Made by a program: the position numbers and the translations under genes | Source of the DNA: Clostridia bacterium | GTDB lineage: Bacteria; Bacillota; Clostridia; Oscillospirales; CAG-272 | Direction of reading: 5' to 3' | Length of the DNA: 64,000 bases | Assembly (NCBI GenBank): GCA_017466445.1 | Contig: JAFTUC010000029.1 | Coordinates: forward strand, 186,001-250,000 | The notes under the pieces: generated by a model | The model's input: the letters and a program-made list of their open reading frames with translations, nothing else | Database searches by the model: none | Told to the model about the DNA's origin: nothing | Part shown: piece by piece, positions 18,775 to 27,467 of the stretch | Numbering within the stretch: position 1 is the first letter of the stretch | Layout of the letters: each line of letters opens with the position of its first letter

Positions 18775-19464
18775 ATGCTTGAACAGCTGAAAAATGACGT
18801 TCTGAACGCAAATCTTTTACTCCCCAAGCACGGACTCGTTACCTTCACGTGGGGCAACGTTTCGGCGATCGATCGCGAAAGCGGGCTTGTCGTCATAAAG
18901 CCCTCGGGAGTCGAATATGACAAAATGGTTGCCGACGACATGGTAGTCGTCGACCTTGACGGAAGGATCGTCGAGGGCAGGTGGAAGCCGTCGAGCGACA
19001 CCCCGACACATCTTGAGCTCTACAAGGCGTTTAATGAGATCGGAGGCATAGTACACACTCACTCCCGTATGGCGACCTCGTTTGCTCAGGCGGGACGCAG
19101 TATTCCCGCACTCGGAACGACTCACGGCGATTATTTCTACGGCGACATTCCCTGCACCCGTCCGATGACAGACGCCGAGATCAATGGAGAATACGAAAAG
19201 GAAACGGGCAAGGTGATAATCGAGACGTTAGGCTCGGTCGACCCGATAAGTATTCCCGCCGTAAACGTATTTTCTCACGGTCCGTTCGCATGGGGAAGAG
19301 ACGCAAGCGACGCCGTCCACAACGCTGTTGTTCTTGAAGAGATCGCATTTATGGATCTCTGCGCAATGATGTTAAATCCCGACGTCTCACCGATGCAAAG
19401 GGCTCTGCTTGACAAGCATTATCTCCGAAAGCACGGCAAAAATGCGTATTACGGACAAAACTGA
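18775..19464 (+). CDS. araD: L-ribulose-5-phosphate 4-epimerase
   Basis: 229 residues, the normal size. Class II aldolase-like zinc enzyme that epimerises L-ribulose 5-phosphate to D-xylulose 5-phosphate. Zinc and active-site regions are visible: [14 protein letters not shown] near residue 93, [12 protein letters not shown] near 115 and SHGPFAWG near 170, plus WGNVSAID near the N-terminus. GGAAAGGAAAA precedes the ATG. Last gene of the arabinose operon; the product enters the pentose phosphate pathway. Confidence 0.96.
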   Translation: MLEQLKNDVLNANLLLPKHGLVTFTWGNVSAIDRESGLVVIKPSGVEYDKMVADDMVVVDLDGRIVEGRWKPSSDTPTHLELYKAFNEIGGIVHTHSRMATSFAQAGRSIPALGTTHGDYFYGDIPCTRPMTDAEINGEYEKETGKVIIETLGSVDPISIPAVNVFSHGPFAWGRDASDAVHNAVVLEEIAFMDLCAMMLNPDVSPMQRALLDKHYLRKHGKNAYYGQN

Positions 19465-19514
19465 TTAAAAAAAGCCCGACAGAGCGCCTGCAAAATTAGC
19501 GGTAAAATGAAATT

Positions 19515-19543
19515 AGCCACCACGATTTTCGTGGTGGCTTTTG
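19515..19543 (+). terminator. Terminator of the arabinose operon
   Basis: AGCCACCACGA (19515-19525) and TCGTGGTGGCT (19529-19539), loop TTT, followed by TTTT. Confidence 0.9.
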
Positions 19544-19563
19544 ATATGCAGAAAGCAAAGAAA

Positions 19564-19582
19564 GCCCCGCATGAAGCGGGGC
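19564..19582 (-). terminator. Terminator of the XRE regulator gene
   Basis: GCCCCGC / GCGGGGC hairpin 6 bases beyond the minus-strand stop; read on the minus strand it runs into a T-rich stretch (CTTTCTTTG). Confidence 0.65.
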
Positions 19583-19587
19583 AAGGT

Positions 19588-20721
19588 TTATTCGAAACAT
19601 TCAGCATAATTAGTATCTGCTTTTATCCGTTCTTTGAATTCTTCGGGAAGAACTTCTATCCATCCCTTCCAAAAAGTTGGGGGTACTGACGGGAAATTCG
19701 AACTTGGGAATGTTACCTTTGCTACAAGCGGTGATGTGTATTGATATTCACCTGTGCATCGGACGGAATCATAAAGTTTTTTATGCTCAAATCCCTTTTT
19801 GAAGTATTCAAATGCTTGGTCTGCATTCTTATTAAATCGAGCTTCTAGATCTGCTGCGTGTAAATAAAGTTCTCTAAGGTGAGAATGTGCAACACCACAT
19901 CTTCCATCGCTGAAAATCGATTCGTATAAATGTGCAAGATCTATAAATAGCTTTGTGCCTTCGGCTTTTGTGAATAGCGAAATTTTGGTACATACGGAGT
20001 TACAAAGAACGTTTTTTAATTCTGTCAAAAGAGAAATAATGGATTCCCCTTGATATTTGTCGCGTTCTTCAGCTTCGGTTGCTTTGGGCATGAGTGTTTC
20101 ACGGCAAGCAATAATCGAATTTTGCTTTGTTGCCAAAGCTTTTGCCTTGTCTGTATATCCCATTTTAGCATATACAATTACCAACATCATGGTAATAACA
20201 TCACGATCTTCGGGAGAAATATCCATGGCTAAAACTTTTTCAAAAACACGAACTTCTTCTTGCCAATACACGTTTCCCGAATTATATTCCGTGTCCTCGT
20301 GAGCATAGTCGGAATCATTTGTGGTATAACTTCTCGCCCCGTATTTTTTCCATCCGTGCAAGCTTAGTGCGTATCCAAGTTTGATTAACACTTGTGGTTC
20401 TGATGGGAATTCTTCAGCTGCCGCACGGAGCAATTCAACACATTCCGTCATATCGCCCAGACCGTTAATTGCCGTTTCGGCTTTATCCAATATGGATCTC
20501 AATTTTTCTTGTCTGTCTTTGCTATATCCAAATAGTTCGTCAATGCTGATGTTGAAATAATTAGCAATGGCAGGTATTAGCTCCATATCGGGATAACCGC
20601 CGTTTGCTTCCCAACGAGAAATCGCCTGAGGGCTGACTCCAAGGGCATTAGCTAAATCCTCTTGTTTTCTGCCATCACGCTGTCGCAGTTGCTTTATCTT
20701 TTCACCAATCTTAATATTCAT
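19588..20721 (-). CDS. XRE-family regulator with TPR-like C-terminal region
   Basis: 377 residues from the ATG at 20721, which has GGAGGT 6 bases upstream; a longer open frame to 20748 would start within the promoter region. Residues about 3-62 are a classic XRE HTH (RKQEDLANALGVSPQAISRWEANG). The rest is helical with TPR-like spacing (AAEEFPSEPQVLIKLGYALSLHG, ADLEARFNKNADQAFEYFKKG), as in regulators that may bind a peptide or partner. Codons are clearly richer in A and T than in neighbouring genes, suggesting later acquisition. Probably represses its own promoter at a CACCGGTG palindrome. Its other targets are unknown. Confidence 0.85.
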   Translation of the reverse strand: MNIKIGEKIKQLRQRDGRKQEDLANALGVSPQAISRWEANGGYPDMELIPAIANYFNISIDELFGYSKDRQEKLRSILDKAETAINGLGDMTECVELLRAAAEEFPSEPQVLIKLGYALSLHGWKKYGARSYTTNDSDYAHEDTEYNSGNVYWQEEVRVFEKVLAMDISPEDRDVITMMLVIVYAKMGYTDKAKALATKQNSIIACRETLMPKATEAEERDKYQGESIISLLTELKNVLCNSVCTKISLFTKAEGTKLFIDLAHLYESIFSDGRCGVAHSHLRELYLHAADLEARFNKNADQAFEYFKKGFEHKKLYDSVRCTGEYQYTSPLVAKVTFPSSNFPSVPPTFWKGWIEVLPEEFKERIKADTNYAECFE

Positions 20722-20743
20722 ACTCTGACCTCCAGTTATTGAT

Positions 20744-20789
20744 ATCACCGGTGTGATTATATTTTATCATATAATGGTGCAATAGTCAA
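20744..20789 (-). promoter_or_regulatory. Promoter and probable operator of the XRE regulator
   Basis: TTGACT (20784-20789) and TAAAAT (20761-20766) with a 17-base spacer on the minus strand. The palindrome CACCGGTG (20746-20753, within ATCACCGGTGTGAT) lies over the transcription start, a good place for self-repression. Confidence 0.65.
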
Positions 20790-20842
20790 TTATCAATTCA
20801 TTGTTTAGCAATCAAGTAACACTTGTTTTCATCTTTCCCGAC

Positions 20843-20959
20843 GCTTGCATCTGGGGCAAGCATAGTGCGTGGACGTCCACGCACCATCGGGCAGAAGCCC
20901 GAACCCACTATCCGCAGAGGAATGGTTCGTCGTAGGGCGGGGGCTTGCTCCCGCCCTAC
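20843..20959. repeat. Cluster of four hairpins, dispersed repeat-like element
   Basis: This 298-base gap between two minus-strand genes has no gene. It holds GCTTGC/GCAAGC (20843-20861), the perfect 20-base palindrome GTGCGTGGACGTCCACGCAC (20865-20884), CGGGC-AGAA-GCCCG (20888-20901) and GTAGGGCGGG/CCCGCCCTAC (20932-20959, loop GGCTTGCT). The last hairpin recurs in shortened form near 25446. Resembles small dispersed non-coding elements (REP or MITE-like). Confidence 0.6.
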
Positions 20960-21019
20960 ATTTTAAAATTGAATTCTCCGCTAAAGTTGCACAGCCGATC
21001 TGTCAGGCTTTTTTAAAAT

Positions 21020-22372
21020 TCATTCTTCCTCGTCCACGTCATCCGGATCGGGAAGCTCGATTATTCTGACAAGAGCGCTTCTTATCTGATGCTCCGCTAC
21101 CTCGGTGACCTTGACCGAAAGTCTGTCCACGTCGATCTCAAACTCGCTTCCGTCATCGGGGATCGATCCGAGAGCGCCGAACACAAGTCCGCTGAAGGTG
21201 TCGTACTCGTCGGTCGGAAGCTCTATATCAAGCTCCTTCTCGATCTCGTCGAGAGCGACGTTGCCGGTGATCTTCCAGAGTCCGTCATCGAGCGCTTCTA
21301 TAGCAAGCGCCTCCTTCTCCTCCTCGGTAGCCTCCTCGTCATTAAGATTTCCGACAAGGCGCTCAATAAGATCGTTCATCGTAACGATACCGGTCATTCC
21401 GCCGTATTCGTCGAGAACGACGGCAAAGGAGCTATGTCCGCTCTTCATATTTCTGAACAAAACGTCAGCCTTGACCGTTTCGGGAACAAAGTACGCAGGC
21501 TTGACCGCACCGCTCATTATATCCTCACGGCTCGTATTATCGAGTCTGAAATAGTCTCTCGCGTTAAGTATTCCGACCACGTTATCGACCGTTTCACTGC
21601 AGATCGGATATCTCGTATGTCTGCTTGAATAGATGGTCTCTCTCCACTCGTCCATGCTTTCCTCAAGCCAGAGAAGCTCGATCTCGGTACGGTGTGTCGC
21701 TATCTCGCCCGCGGTCAGATCGTCGAACTCAAACACGTTCTGAATAAATTCCTTTTCGTCGTCGTCAATAGTTCCCTTTTCGCTTCCGACGTCTACCATT
21801 ATGCGTATATCCTCCTCGCTGACCTCAGCGTTATCCGCGTTCGGATCTATTCCGCAGATACGTAGGATGGCGTTGGTCGAGACTGTAAGTATCCACACAA
21901 ACGGAGCGAATATCACCGACACGAATCTGACCGTTCCCGCGACTCTGAGAGCTCTCTTTTCGGGATCCTTCATTGCTATACGCTTCGGAACGAGCTCACC
22001 GAACACTATAGTCAAAAACGAGAGAATGACCGTAATAACTACAAGAGCGAGCGTATCGAGTACGCTTGGCGCAACGAAGGTGACTCCCGCCTTCACAAGC
22101 GCAGCGGCGATCCTGTCGGAAAACGCATCTGCCGCGAATGCACTTCCCAAAAATCCCGCAAGGGTTATAGCAACCTGAATGGTCGCAAGAAATTTTGACG
22201 GCTTACCGGTAAGCCTTGCGAGCGTTTTAGCACGCTTGTCGCCCTCCTCGGCGAGCTTTGCTATGCGACTGTCGTTCATGGCGATTATAGCCGCCTCCGC
22301 TCCCGCAAAAAACGCATTGAGAGCGATAAGAATTACCTGGACGATAACTATCGTCCATAAATAACTGTCCAC
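21020..22372 (-). CDS. CNNM/CorC-HlyC family membrane protein (DUF21-CBS-CorC domains)
   Basis: 450 residues from the GTG at 22372, which has GGAGG 8 bases upstream (VDSYLWTIVIVQ). The N-terminal DUF21 membrane domain, about 1-190, has three or four helices and the FAGAEAAIIAMNDSRI and FGELVPKRIAM motifs. A CBS pair follows (about 210-335, with RYPICSETVDNVVGILNARDYF and SSFAVVLDEYGGMTGIVTMNDLIE), then the CorC_HlyC domain (about 360-440). This is the family of Mg(2+)/Co(2+) efflux-type proteins often annotated hemolysin. Preceded by a long structured leader with a terminator hairpin, so it is likely controlled by a small-molecule or ion signal. Confidence 0.92.
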   Translation of the reverse strand: MDSYLWTIVIVQVILIALNAFFAGAEAAIIAMNDSRIAKLAEEGDKRAKTLARLTGKPSKFLATIQVAITLAGFLGSAFAADAFSDRIAAALVKAGVTFVAPSVLDTLALVVITVILSFLTIVFGELVPKRIAMKDPEKRALRVAGTVRFVSVIFAPFVWILTVSTNAILRICGIDPNADNAEVSEEDIRIMVDVGSEKGTIDDDEKEFIQNVFEFDDLTAGEIATHRTEIELLWLEESMDEWRETIYSSRHTRYPICSETVDNVVGILNARDYFRLDNTSREDIMSGAVKPAYFVPETVKADVLFRNMKSGHSSFAVVLDEYGGMTGIVTMNDLIERLVGNLNDEEATEEEKEALAIEALDDGLWKITGNVALDEIEKELDIELPTDEYDTFSGLVFGALGSIPDDGSEFEIDVDRLSVKVTEVAEHQIRSALVRIIELPDPDDVDEEE

Positions 22373-22586
22373 AGTTACTTCCTCCAAAAATATTTGCCTA
22401 AGATACCGAAAAAAAGCATAAAAGGCATAGCCTGTACAAAATCTCATACAGACCACGCCTTATTTTTATATATTCAAGATTTCAACAGTGGTACATCGGG
22501 CTACGTTGCCCTTGTTCCCGCCACCTTCGTCCATAGCTGATTCGGAATGTCCTTTCGGCATATTATATCGTCCCTTTCGGGTACGC
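22373..22586 (-). promoter_or_regulatory. Structured 5' leader with terminator hairpin, unassigned riboswitch candidate
   Basis: About 214 bases between the predicted start (near 22586) and the GTG. Seen in the RNA: an outer stem pairing ACAG-GUAC at the 5' end with GUAC-CUGU about 100 bases later; two CC-GAAA-GG tetraloop hairpins; a GGGC-AACGUA-GCCC hairpin; then a 15-base terminator stem (about 22421-22460, with three G-U pairs) with a U-rich tail before the ribosome site. I do not match it to a class I know: no T-box, SAM, cobalamin, M-box or yybP core was found. Confidence 0.55.
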
Positions 22587-22592
22587 TGTATC

Positions 22593-22621
22593 ATTATACA
22601 TTATCGTACCGACTTTGTCAA
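22593..22621 (-). promoter_or_regulatory. Promoter of the CNNM/CorC gene
   Basis: TTGACA (22616-22621) and TATAAT (22593-22598), 17-base spacer, minus strand. Confidence 0.85.
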
Positions 22622-22702
22622 GTGGTAAAAGTTTTTTTGTGAAAATATATCTTTGTTATGAAAAAAAAGCAACTTTAAGCGTATTTTGTTGCCATTTGAC
22701 TA

Positions 22703-22731
22703 TTGAATATCAGATTTTTCCGTGATATAAT
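22703..22731 (+). promoter_or_regulatory. Promoter of argS-yebC
   Basis: TTGAAT (22703-22708) and TATAAT (22726-22731), 17-base spacer, with TG upstream of the -10. Confidence 0.75.
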
Positions 22732-22785
22732 ATAGGGTAGCGAAGGTTTAGCTAAGATAAATTTCTTTGTTAAGGAAAGATAATA

Positions 22786-24489
22786 ATGCAGAATTTAAAG
22801 TCAAACATAGCAAAAAAACTGTCGGAGGCAATACCCTCCGAGTCAAGCGAGAGCACCTATCTTGACATAGTCGCGTCTCTCGAATATCCACCCGACCCGA
22901 CGATGGGCGACCTTGCGCTTCCCTGCTTCAAGTTCGCAAAGGCGATGAGAAAATCTCCCGTCATGATCGCAGAGCAGCTCGCCTCCTCGCTTACTATCGA
23001 CGGCATCGGAAGGATCGAGGCTGTCAAGGGATATCTCAATTTCTTCATATCGGACGAGTATCTCGCAAGCAAGCTCCTTCCCGAAATCCTTGAAAAGAAG
23101 GACATGTACGGAAGCTCGGATGAAGGAAAAGGAAAGACCGTAGTCCTCGACTACTCTTCCCCGAACGTCGCAAAGCCCTTTCACATCGGGCATCTCGGAA
23201 CCACCGTCATCGGACATTCCTTAAAGCTCCTTCACACCTTCTGCGGATACGACTGCGTCGGTATAAACCATCTCGGAGACTGGGGAACTCAGTTCGGAAA
23301 GCTCATCACCGCGTTTAACCTTTGGGGTGACCGCGCATCTATCGAGGATGGCGGCATAGATCAGCTCGTATCTCTTTACGTGAGATTCCACGAGGAGGCC
23401 GAAAAGGATCCCTCGCTGAACGACCGCGCAAGGGAGGAATTTCACAAGCTCGAGCTTGGCGATGAGAAAAACACCGAGCTTTGGAAATGGTTTATCGACA
23501 TTTCGATCGCAGAATATAAAAAGACCTACGCTCAGCTTGGGATCGAGTTCGATTCGTACAAGGGCGAGGCATTCTACAGCGACAAGATGATGCCTCAGGT
23601 CGAGATACTTCGCGAGAAGGGTCTTATGAAGATCGATGACGGAGCGTCTATCGTCGATCTTTCCGACTACAATATGCCTCCCTGCCTCATACTCAAGCGT
23701 GACGGCTCGACTCTCTATCCTACCCGCGACATTGCCGCGGCGGTCTACAGAAAAGAGACCTACGATTTTGACAAGGTGATCTACGTCACCTCGGCGGGAC
23801 AGTCGCTCCATTTCGCGCAGTGGTTCAAGGTAGTTGAGCTTATGGGCTACGAATGGGCAAAGGATCTCGTTCACGTTCCCTACGGAACGGTCAGCATAGG
23901 AGGCGCAAAGCTCGCAACAAGAACGGGCAACGTTATCCTGCTCCGCGATCTTTTTGCAAGCGCTATCGACAAGGTTCGCGAGATAATCGACGAAAAGAGT
24001 CCCGATCTGGAAAACAAGGAAGAGACCGCAGAGGCAGTCGGTGTAGGAGCGATCGTATTCTACTACCTTCTCAACACTATAATCAAGGATATAAACTTCA
24101 ACATGGACGACGCACTCTCCTTTGAAGGAAACACGGGACCCTACGCGCAGTACACCTACGCACGCACCTGCTCGCTCCTTTCAAAGGCAGAGGAAAAGGA
24201 GAACTGCGAGATAAAGATCAGTGCTCCCGAGGAATCCGCGCTTCTCAAGGTGCTTTCCAGATTCCCCGAGACTGTTCTGCGCGCAACTCACGAGTACGAG
24301 CCCTCGTACGTAACGCGCTACATTCTTGACGTTTGCACCGCATTCAACCGCTTCTATCATTCCTGCCCGATAAATTCGGCAGAGGACGAGACCGTTCGCG
24401 CGTCCCGTATAAAGATAACCCGTGCAGTGAACTACGTTCTCGGAAGAGCGCTCGGTCTCATCTGCCTCAAAACACCCCGTAAGATATAA
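22786..24489 (+). CDS. argS: Arginyl-tRNA synthetase
   Basis: 567 residues, class I synthetase charging tRNA-Arg. The Add-1 domain at the N-terminus (EYPPDPTMGDLALPCFKFAK) recognises tRNA. The HIGH motif is seen in NVAKPFHIGHLGTT at about 125-138, and the KMSKS position is occupied by the degenerate KLATRTGNV as usual in ArgRS. The C-terminal DALR anticodon domain ends LGLICLKTPRKI. Start ATG follows AAGGAAAGA. Followed 19 bases later by yebC. Confidence 0.97.
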   Translation: MQNLKSNIAKKLSEAIPSESSESTYLDIVASLEYPPDPTMGDLALPCFKFAKAMRKSPVMIAEQLASSLTIDGIGRIEAVKGYLNFFISDEYLASKLLPEILEKKDMYGSSDEGKGKTVVLDYSSPNVAKPFHIGHLGTTVIGHSLKLLHTFCGYDCVGINHLGDWGTQFGKLITAFNLWGDRASIEDGGIDQLVSLYVRFHEEAEKDPSLNDRAREEFHKLELGDEKNTELWKWFIDISIAEYKKTYAQLGIEFDSYKGEAFYSDKMMPQVEILREKGLMKIDDGASIVDLSDYNMPPCLILKRDGSTLYPTRDIAAAVYRKETYDFDKVIYVTSAGQSLHFAQWFKVVELMGYEWAKDLVHVPYGTVSIGGAKLATRTGNVILLRDLFASAIDKVREIIDEKSPDLENKEETAEAVGVGAIVFYYLLNTIIKDINFNMDDALSFEGNTGPYAQYTYARTCSLLSKAEEKENCEIKISAPEESALLKVLSRFPETVLRATHEYEPSYVTRYILDVCTAFNRFYHSCPINSAEDETVRASRIKITRAVNYVLGRALGLICLKTPRKI

Positions 24490-24508
24490 TAAAAGGAGAT
24501 ACAAATTC

Positions 24509-25240
24509 ATGTCAGGACACAGCAAATGGAGTAATATCAAGCACAAAAAGGAGAAGACCGATGCTCAGAAAGCGAAGGTATTTACCAAGATAGGCAAGGA
24601 GATGGCGATCGCAATCCGTGCGGGCGGCGCAGATCCTTCGGTAAACGGAAAGCTTCGCGACCTTATCTCTAAGGCGAAGAGCCTTAACGTTCCCAACGAT
24701 AATATCAAGCGTATAATCGACAAGGCATCCTCTGCAGATGCTACAAACTACGAGGAGATCGTTTACGAGGGATACGGACCGTCGGGAATCGCGGTCATAG
24801 TTACCACTGCGACCGACAACAGAAACCGCACCGCAGGCGACGTACGTCACTTCTTTGACAAGTACGGCGGAAACCTCGGACAGACCGGATGCGTTTCCTA
24901 TATGTTCACCGACACCGGAATAATCGTTATCGAAAACGACGGATCGATCGACGAGGAGGCCCTTATGGAAGCCGCTCTCGATGCAGGCGCGACCGATTTC
25001 TCGGCAAGCGACGATGCCTTCGAGATCAGCACCGAGCCCTCCGACCTTTCTGCGGTCAGAGACGCGCTTGAGGCGGCAGGATACGAGATACTCTCTGCGG
25101 AGGAGGATAAGATCCCCTCGACCTACGTTGAGCTTACCGACGAGGACGATATCAAGAAGATGAACCTTCTCATCCAGAACCTCGAGGAGCATGACGACGT
25201 TCAGGACATCTACCACAACTGGGAGAACGCCGACGAGTAA
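24509..25240 (+). CDS. yebC: YebC/PmpR-family DNA-binding or translation factor
   Basis: 243 residues, typical length. N-terminal signature MSGHSKWSNIKHKKEKTDA, then FTKIGKEMAIAIRAGG and NVPNDNIKRIIDKA, all conserved. The three-domain YebC fold is used as a transcription regulator in some bacteria and, in recent work, as a ribosome-linked factor that helps with proline stretches; the sequence does not decide between these. Acidic throughout, cytoplasmic. Co-transcribed with argS. Confidence 0.96.
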   Translation: MSGHSKWSNIKHKKEKTDAQKAKVFTKIGKEMAIAIRAGGADPSVNGKLRDLISKAKSLNVPNDNIKRIIDKASSADATNYEEIVYEGYGPSGIAVIVTTATDNRNRTAGDVRHFFDKYGGNLGQTGCVSYMFTDTGIIVIENDGSIDEEALMEAALDAGATDFSASDDAFEISTEPSDLSAVRDALEAAGYEILSAEEDKIPSTYVELTDEDDIKKMNLLIQNLEEHDDVQDIYHNWENADE

Positions 25241-25261
25241 TTAAATAAAAAATCATCGAGT

Positions 25262-25291
25262 TGCGGCACCTGCTCTATCGCAGGTGCCGCA
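25262..25291 (+). terminator. Terminator of argS-yebC, core shared with a hairpin near 51.3 kb
   Basis: TGCGGCACCTGC / GCAGGTGCCGCA, 12-base perfect stem with loop TCTATC, followed by AT-rich sequence. The core CACCTGC-n6-GCAGGTG and the upstream AAAAA-TCATC are repeated near 51309-51340. Confidence 0.75.
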
Positions 25292-25445
25292 TTTATATTT
25301 GTTACGCGAGCTTGGGAGGCAAGTATAATATCACTATGACCATCGGGAGCAATATCACTGTTGTTTGCAACCATCTTTCGGAGTGCACAAAACAAAGGCT
25401 TCCTCCGAGAGGATGTCTTAAGGTGCGTGGTGCTTTAGGTGTACT

Positions 25446-25467
25446 GTAGGGTGGGGCTTGCTCCACC
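25446..25467. repeat. Second copy of dispersed hairpin repeat
   Basis: GTAGGGTGGGGCTTGCT followed by CCACC shows the same start (GTAGGG) and the same loop (GGCTTGCT) as the hairpin at 20932-20959, with base changes that keep the pairing GGTGG/CCACC. A short TCCTC/GAGGA hairpin lies upstream at 25401-25413. No gene is seen in 25292-25527. Confidence 0.55.
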
Positions 25468-25527
25468 GCTTTCTTCACTTTTACCGATTTATCACACCGA
25501 CTTTTCGCCAACGCCATTATATCACAA

Positions 25528-25554
25528 AACCCGCAGAGAATCAATCTGCGGGTT
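25528..25554 (-). terminator. Terminator of the three-gene membrane operon
   Basis: AACCCGCAGA (25528-25537) and TCTGCGGGTT (25545-25554), 10-base stem, followed on the minus strand by TTGTG. Confidence 0.7.
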
Positions 25555-25607
25555 CTGTTTCTTTAAAAAACGTCCGTTATGGTACAGCTCTACAGATCTG
25601 CACTTTT

Positions 25608-27443
25608 TTAATCTTTCGGATAGTCATACTTTTCGGGGAATCTGTAATGAAGAAGCTTGTCGTAATTTAAGTAGTATCTGTAATATCCGCCGACAAAGTG
25701 TTGAACGTCGTCTATACGTATTCTGAAATTGTCGTGCCGTATGAAGAAGGATCCGCAGGTGCGACTCGGCTCTTCAAGATGCATTATAAGCTCGGGATAT
25801 GCATAGGAATTGAGCATGAACTCTGCGCGCTTGAATATCGTATCTAAGAAAAGATCGGAATCAAAGCTTTTCAGTGCCTCGGAGGACACCCCGCTTTGGA
25901 TCATTCGATCGTAAAGATCGAAGGTCGACATAAGAAGCTCCATGAATACGTTGTACGGTGTTTTTTGAAAATATATCTTTTTAAGATTTTTTGCCGCGTT
26001 GTCGAGCGCAAAGCGGAAATACTCTTCCTTCGGTGCGTACATCGTGACCTCGTTAAGCGCATACGAGACCCAGTGGTCGCGATATTTGGTATAATCCTCG
26101 CGAATGAACATCTGAACGGCTTTTTCGGCACCGTCAAGATATTTCTTATCCATTGTCAGCGAGTAGGTCCTTGCTAAGGCAAAGGTAGCCTCGCCGTCAT
26201 AAAACACGGTCACGAACTCGGATATCACCTTGTAGTCGAGCGACCAAAGGTGGGAGTATGATCCGTCCTCGTGCTGCATTTCAAGAATTCCGTTTGCCAG
26301 CTTTACGAGAGCATTATAGTAACGGTCGTAGTTTGGATCGTCCTCTCCGAATTCGTATAGATATTCGGAAAGTGCCATTATGGCGATCCCGTTTCCGCCG
26401 ACCTTTATAGTTTCATCCTTTCTTTCAACTATGAATGCGGTGTTTTCATCCTTTTCAAGGTAAAATCCGCCCGTTTTACCGGTATACGGTGATAATAAAA
26501 AGTCGATGGCGCTTCTGATCTTGTCGGGCATACTGCTATCGGGCTTTGTCTTGTACTGACATATAAGGCTCCAGATCGTTCCCGCGTGCCTGAGTGAATT
26601 GTAGCTCCCTATGTTTTTGCCGCTTGATGGGTAATATCCGTATATGAATTTTCCCGTTTCTTCAAGCTGTGAGTAAAGATAGGAGGCTGCAGAGGACATG
26701 ATCTCAAGAGCCTGATCGGCATCGGGACAACCCGTGACCCTTCTGCCGTAATTCTGCTGATCACTGTGAAGCGCGTAGATATCGGCGTTCTCGTTTGCAA
26801 AATATCCGTCGCAGGTGAACACGGTCACGGTTTCGGGAAATTCGGATATTTTCGTGTCACGCCCGACCTTTTCAAAGAAGGTGTTCAGCTTCGACAGGTC
26901 TACCGTGTTACTTTCAAGATCGAGGATGTCGTTCGTAAGGAGCTCGCCTTCAAGAATAAAATCCTTGAAGCCCTGATCGAAGGCAAGACCCGCACGGTAC
27001 ATATATTCGTAGTTTTTTTCAAGTCTTTTCGAGTATTCATCAGCGCTGATCTGCTCGGCAAAGGATATAGTCTCTGCCTTTATCCACAAAGGATCGTAAG
27101 CGTTTTCGATAACAAACTCTCTTATCTGAGCCTCGGCATCGTCCCATGCGCTTTGAGTGTTCGATCCGATACCGCGAAAGACTCTTGCACGAGTGTACGA
27201 GTCGCTCACTGAAACAAACACGGTGTGGTTTCCTTTGAAGGCTATGCTCTGCTTGTCGTTTACAACCTTTTTTTCAAGAAGACCGAGCTTCTTGTCAAAA
27301 ACGGTAGCATATTCCTCTGTATCTGAGATATCGTCCTTTTCGGAAAATCTCAGTACAAGGATAACTGCAAGTCCTATAAAGATAAGCGCAATACAGACAG
27401 GAATAATGATGCGAAGAATTTTTTCGTTTGATCGCTCTTTCAT
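25608..27443 (-). CDS. Membrane-anchored helical-toroid protein, possible glycan-active enzyme
   Basis: 611 residues. One membrane helix (about 9-30) anchors a large outer domain. Residues about 60-230 are a novel-looking alpha/beta part with aromatic and Asp residues. Residues about 240-600 have repeated helix pairs with AASYLYSQL, GYYPSSGKNIGSYNSLRHAGTIWSLI, GGNGIAIMALSEYL, HEDGSYSHLWSLD and FYDGEATFALARTYSL. This looks like the (alpha/alpha)6 toroid of glucuronyl epimerases, unsaturated glucuronyl hydrolases and related glycan enzymes. No catalytic pair can be named with confidence. Last of three genes, 24 bases after the RCC1 gene; SD AAGGAGG. Confidence 0.75.
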   Translation of the reverse strand: MKERSNEKILRIIIPVCIALIFIGLAVILVLRFSEKDDISDTEEYATVFDKKLGLLEKKVVNDKQSIAFKGNHTVFVSVSDSYTRARVFRGIGSNTQSAWDDAEAQIREFVIENAYDPLWIKAETISFAEQISADEYSKRLEKNYEYMYRAGLAFDQGFKDFILEGELLTNDILDLESNTVDLSKLNTFFEKVGRDTKISEFPETVTVFTCDGYFANENADIYALHSDQQNYGRRVTGCPDADQALEIMSSAASYLYSQLEETGKFIYGYYPSSGKNIGSYNSLRHAGTIWSLICQYKTKPDSSMPDKIRSAIDFLLSPYTGKTGGFYLEKDENTAFIVERKDETIKVGGNGIAIMALSEYLYEFGEDDPNYDRYYNALVKLANGILEMQHEDGSYSHLWSLDYKVISEFVTVFYDGEATFALARTYSLTMDKKYLDGAEKAVQMFIREDYTKYRDHWVSYALNEVTMYAPKEEYFRFALDNAAKNLKKIYFQKTPYNVFMELLMSTFDLYDRMIQSGVSSEALKSFDSDLFLDTIFKRAEFMLNSYAYPELIMHLEEPSRTCGSFFIRHDNFRIRIDDVQHFVGGYYRYYLNYDKLLHYRFPEKYDYPKD

Positions 27444-27467
27444 ACGCGCCTCCTTGATATTGTGGAT

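Noticed and set aside
22373-22586. SAM-I or T-box identity for the CNNM leader
   Set aside because: GGTGGCGGGAAC and GGGCAAC words recall parts of these classes, but the full conserved core of neither is present.
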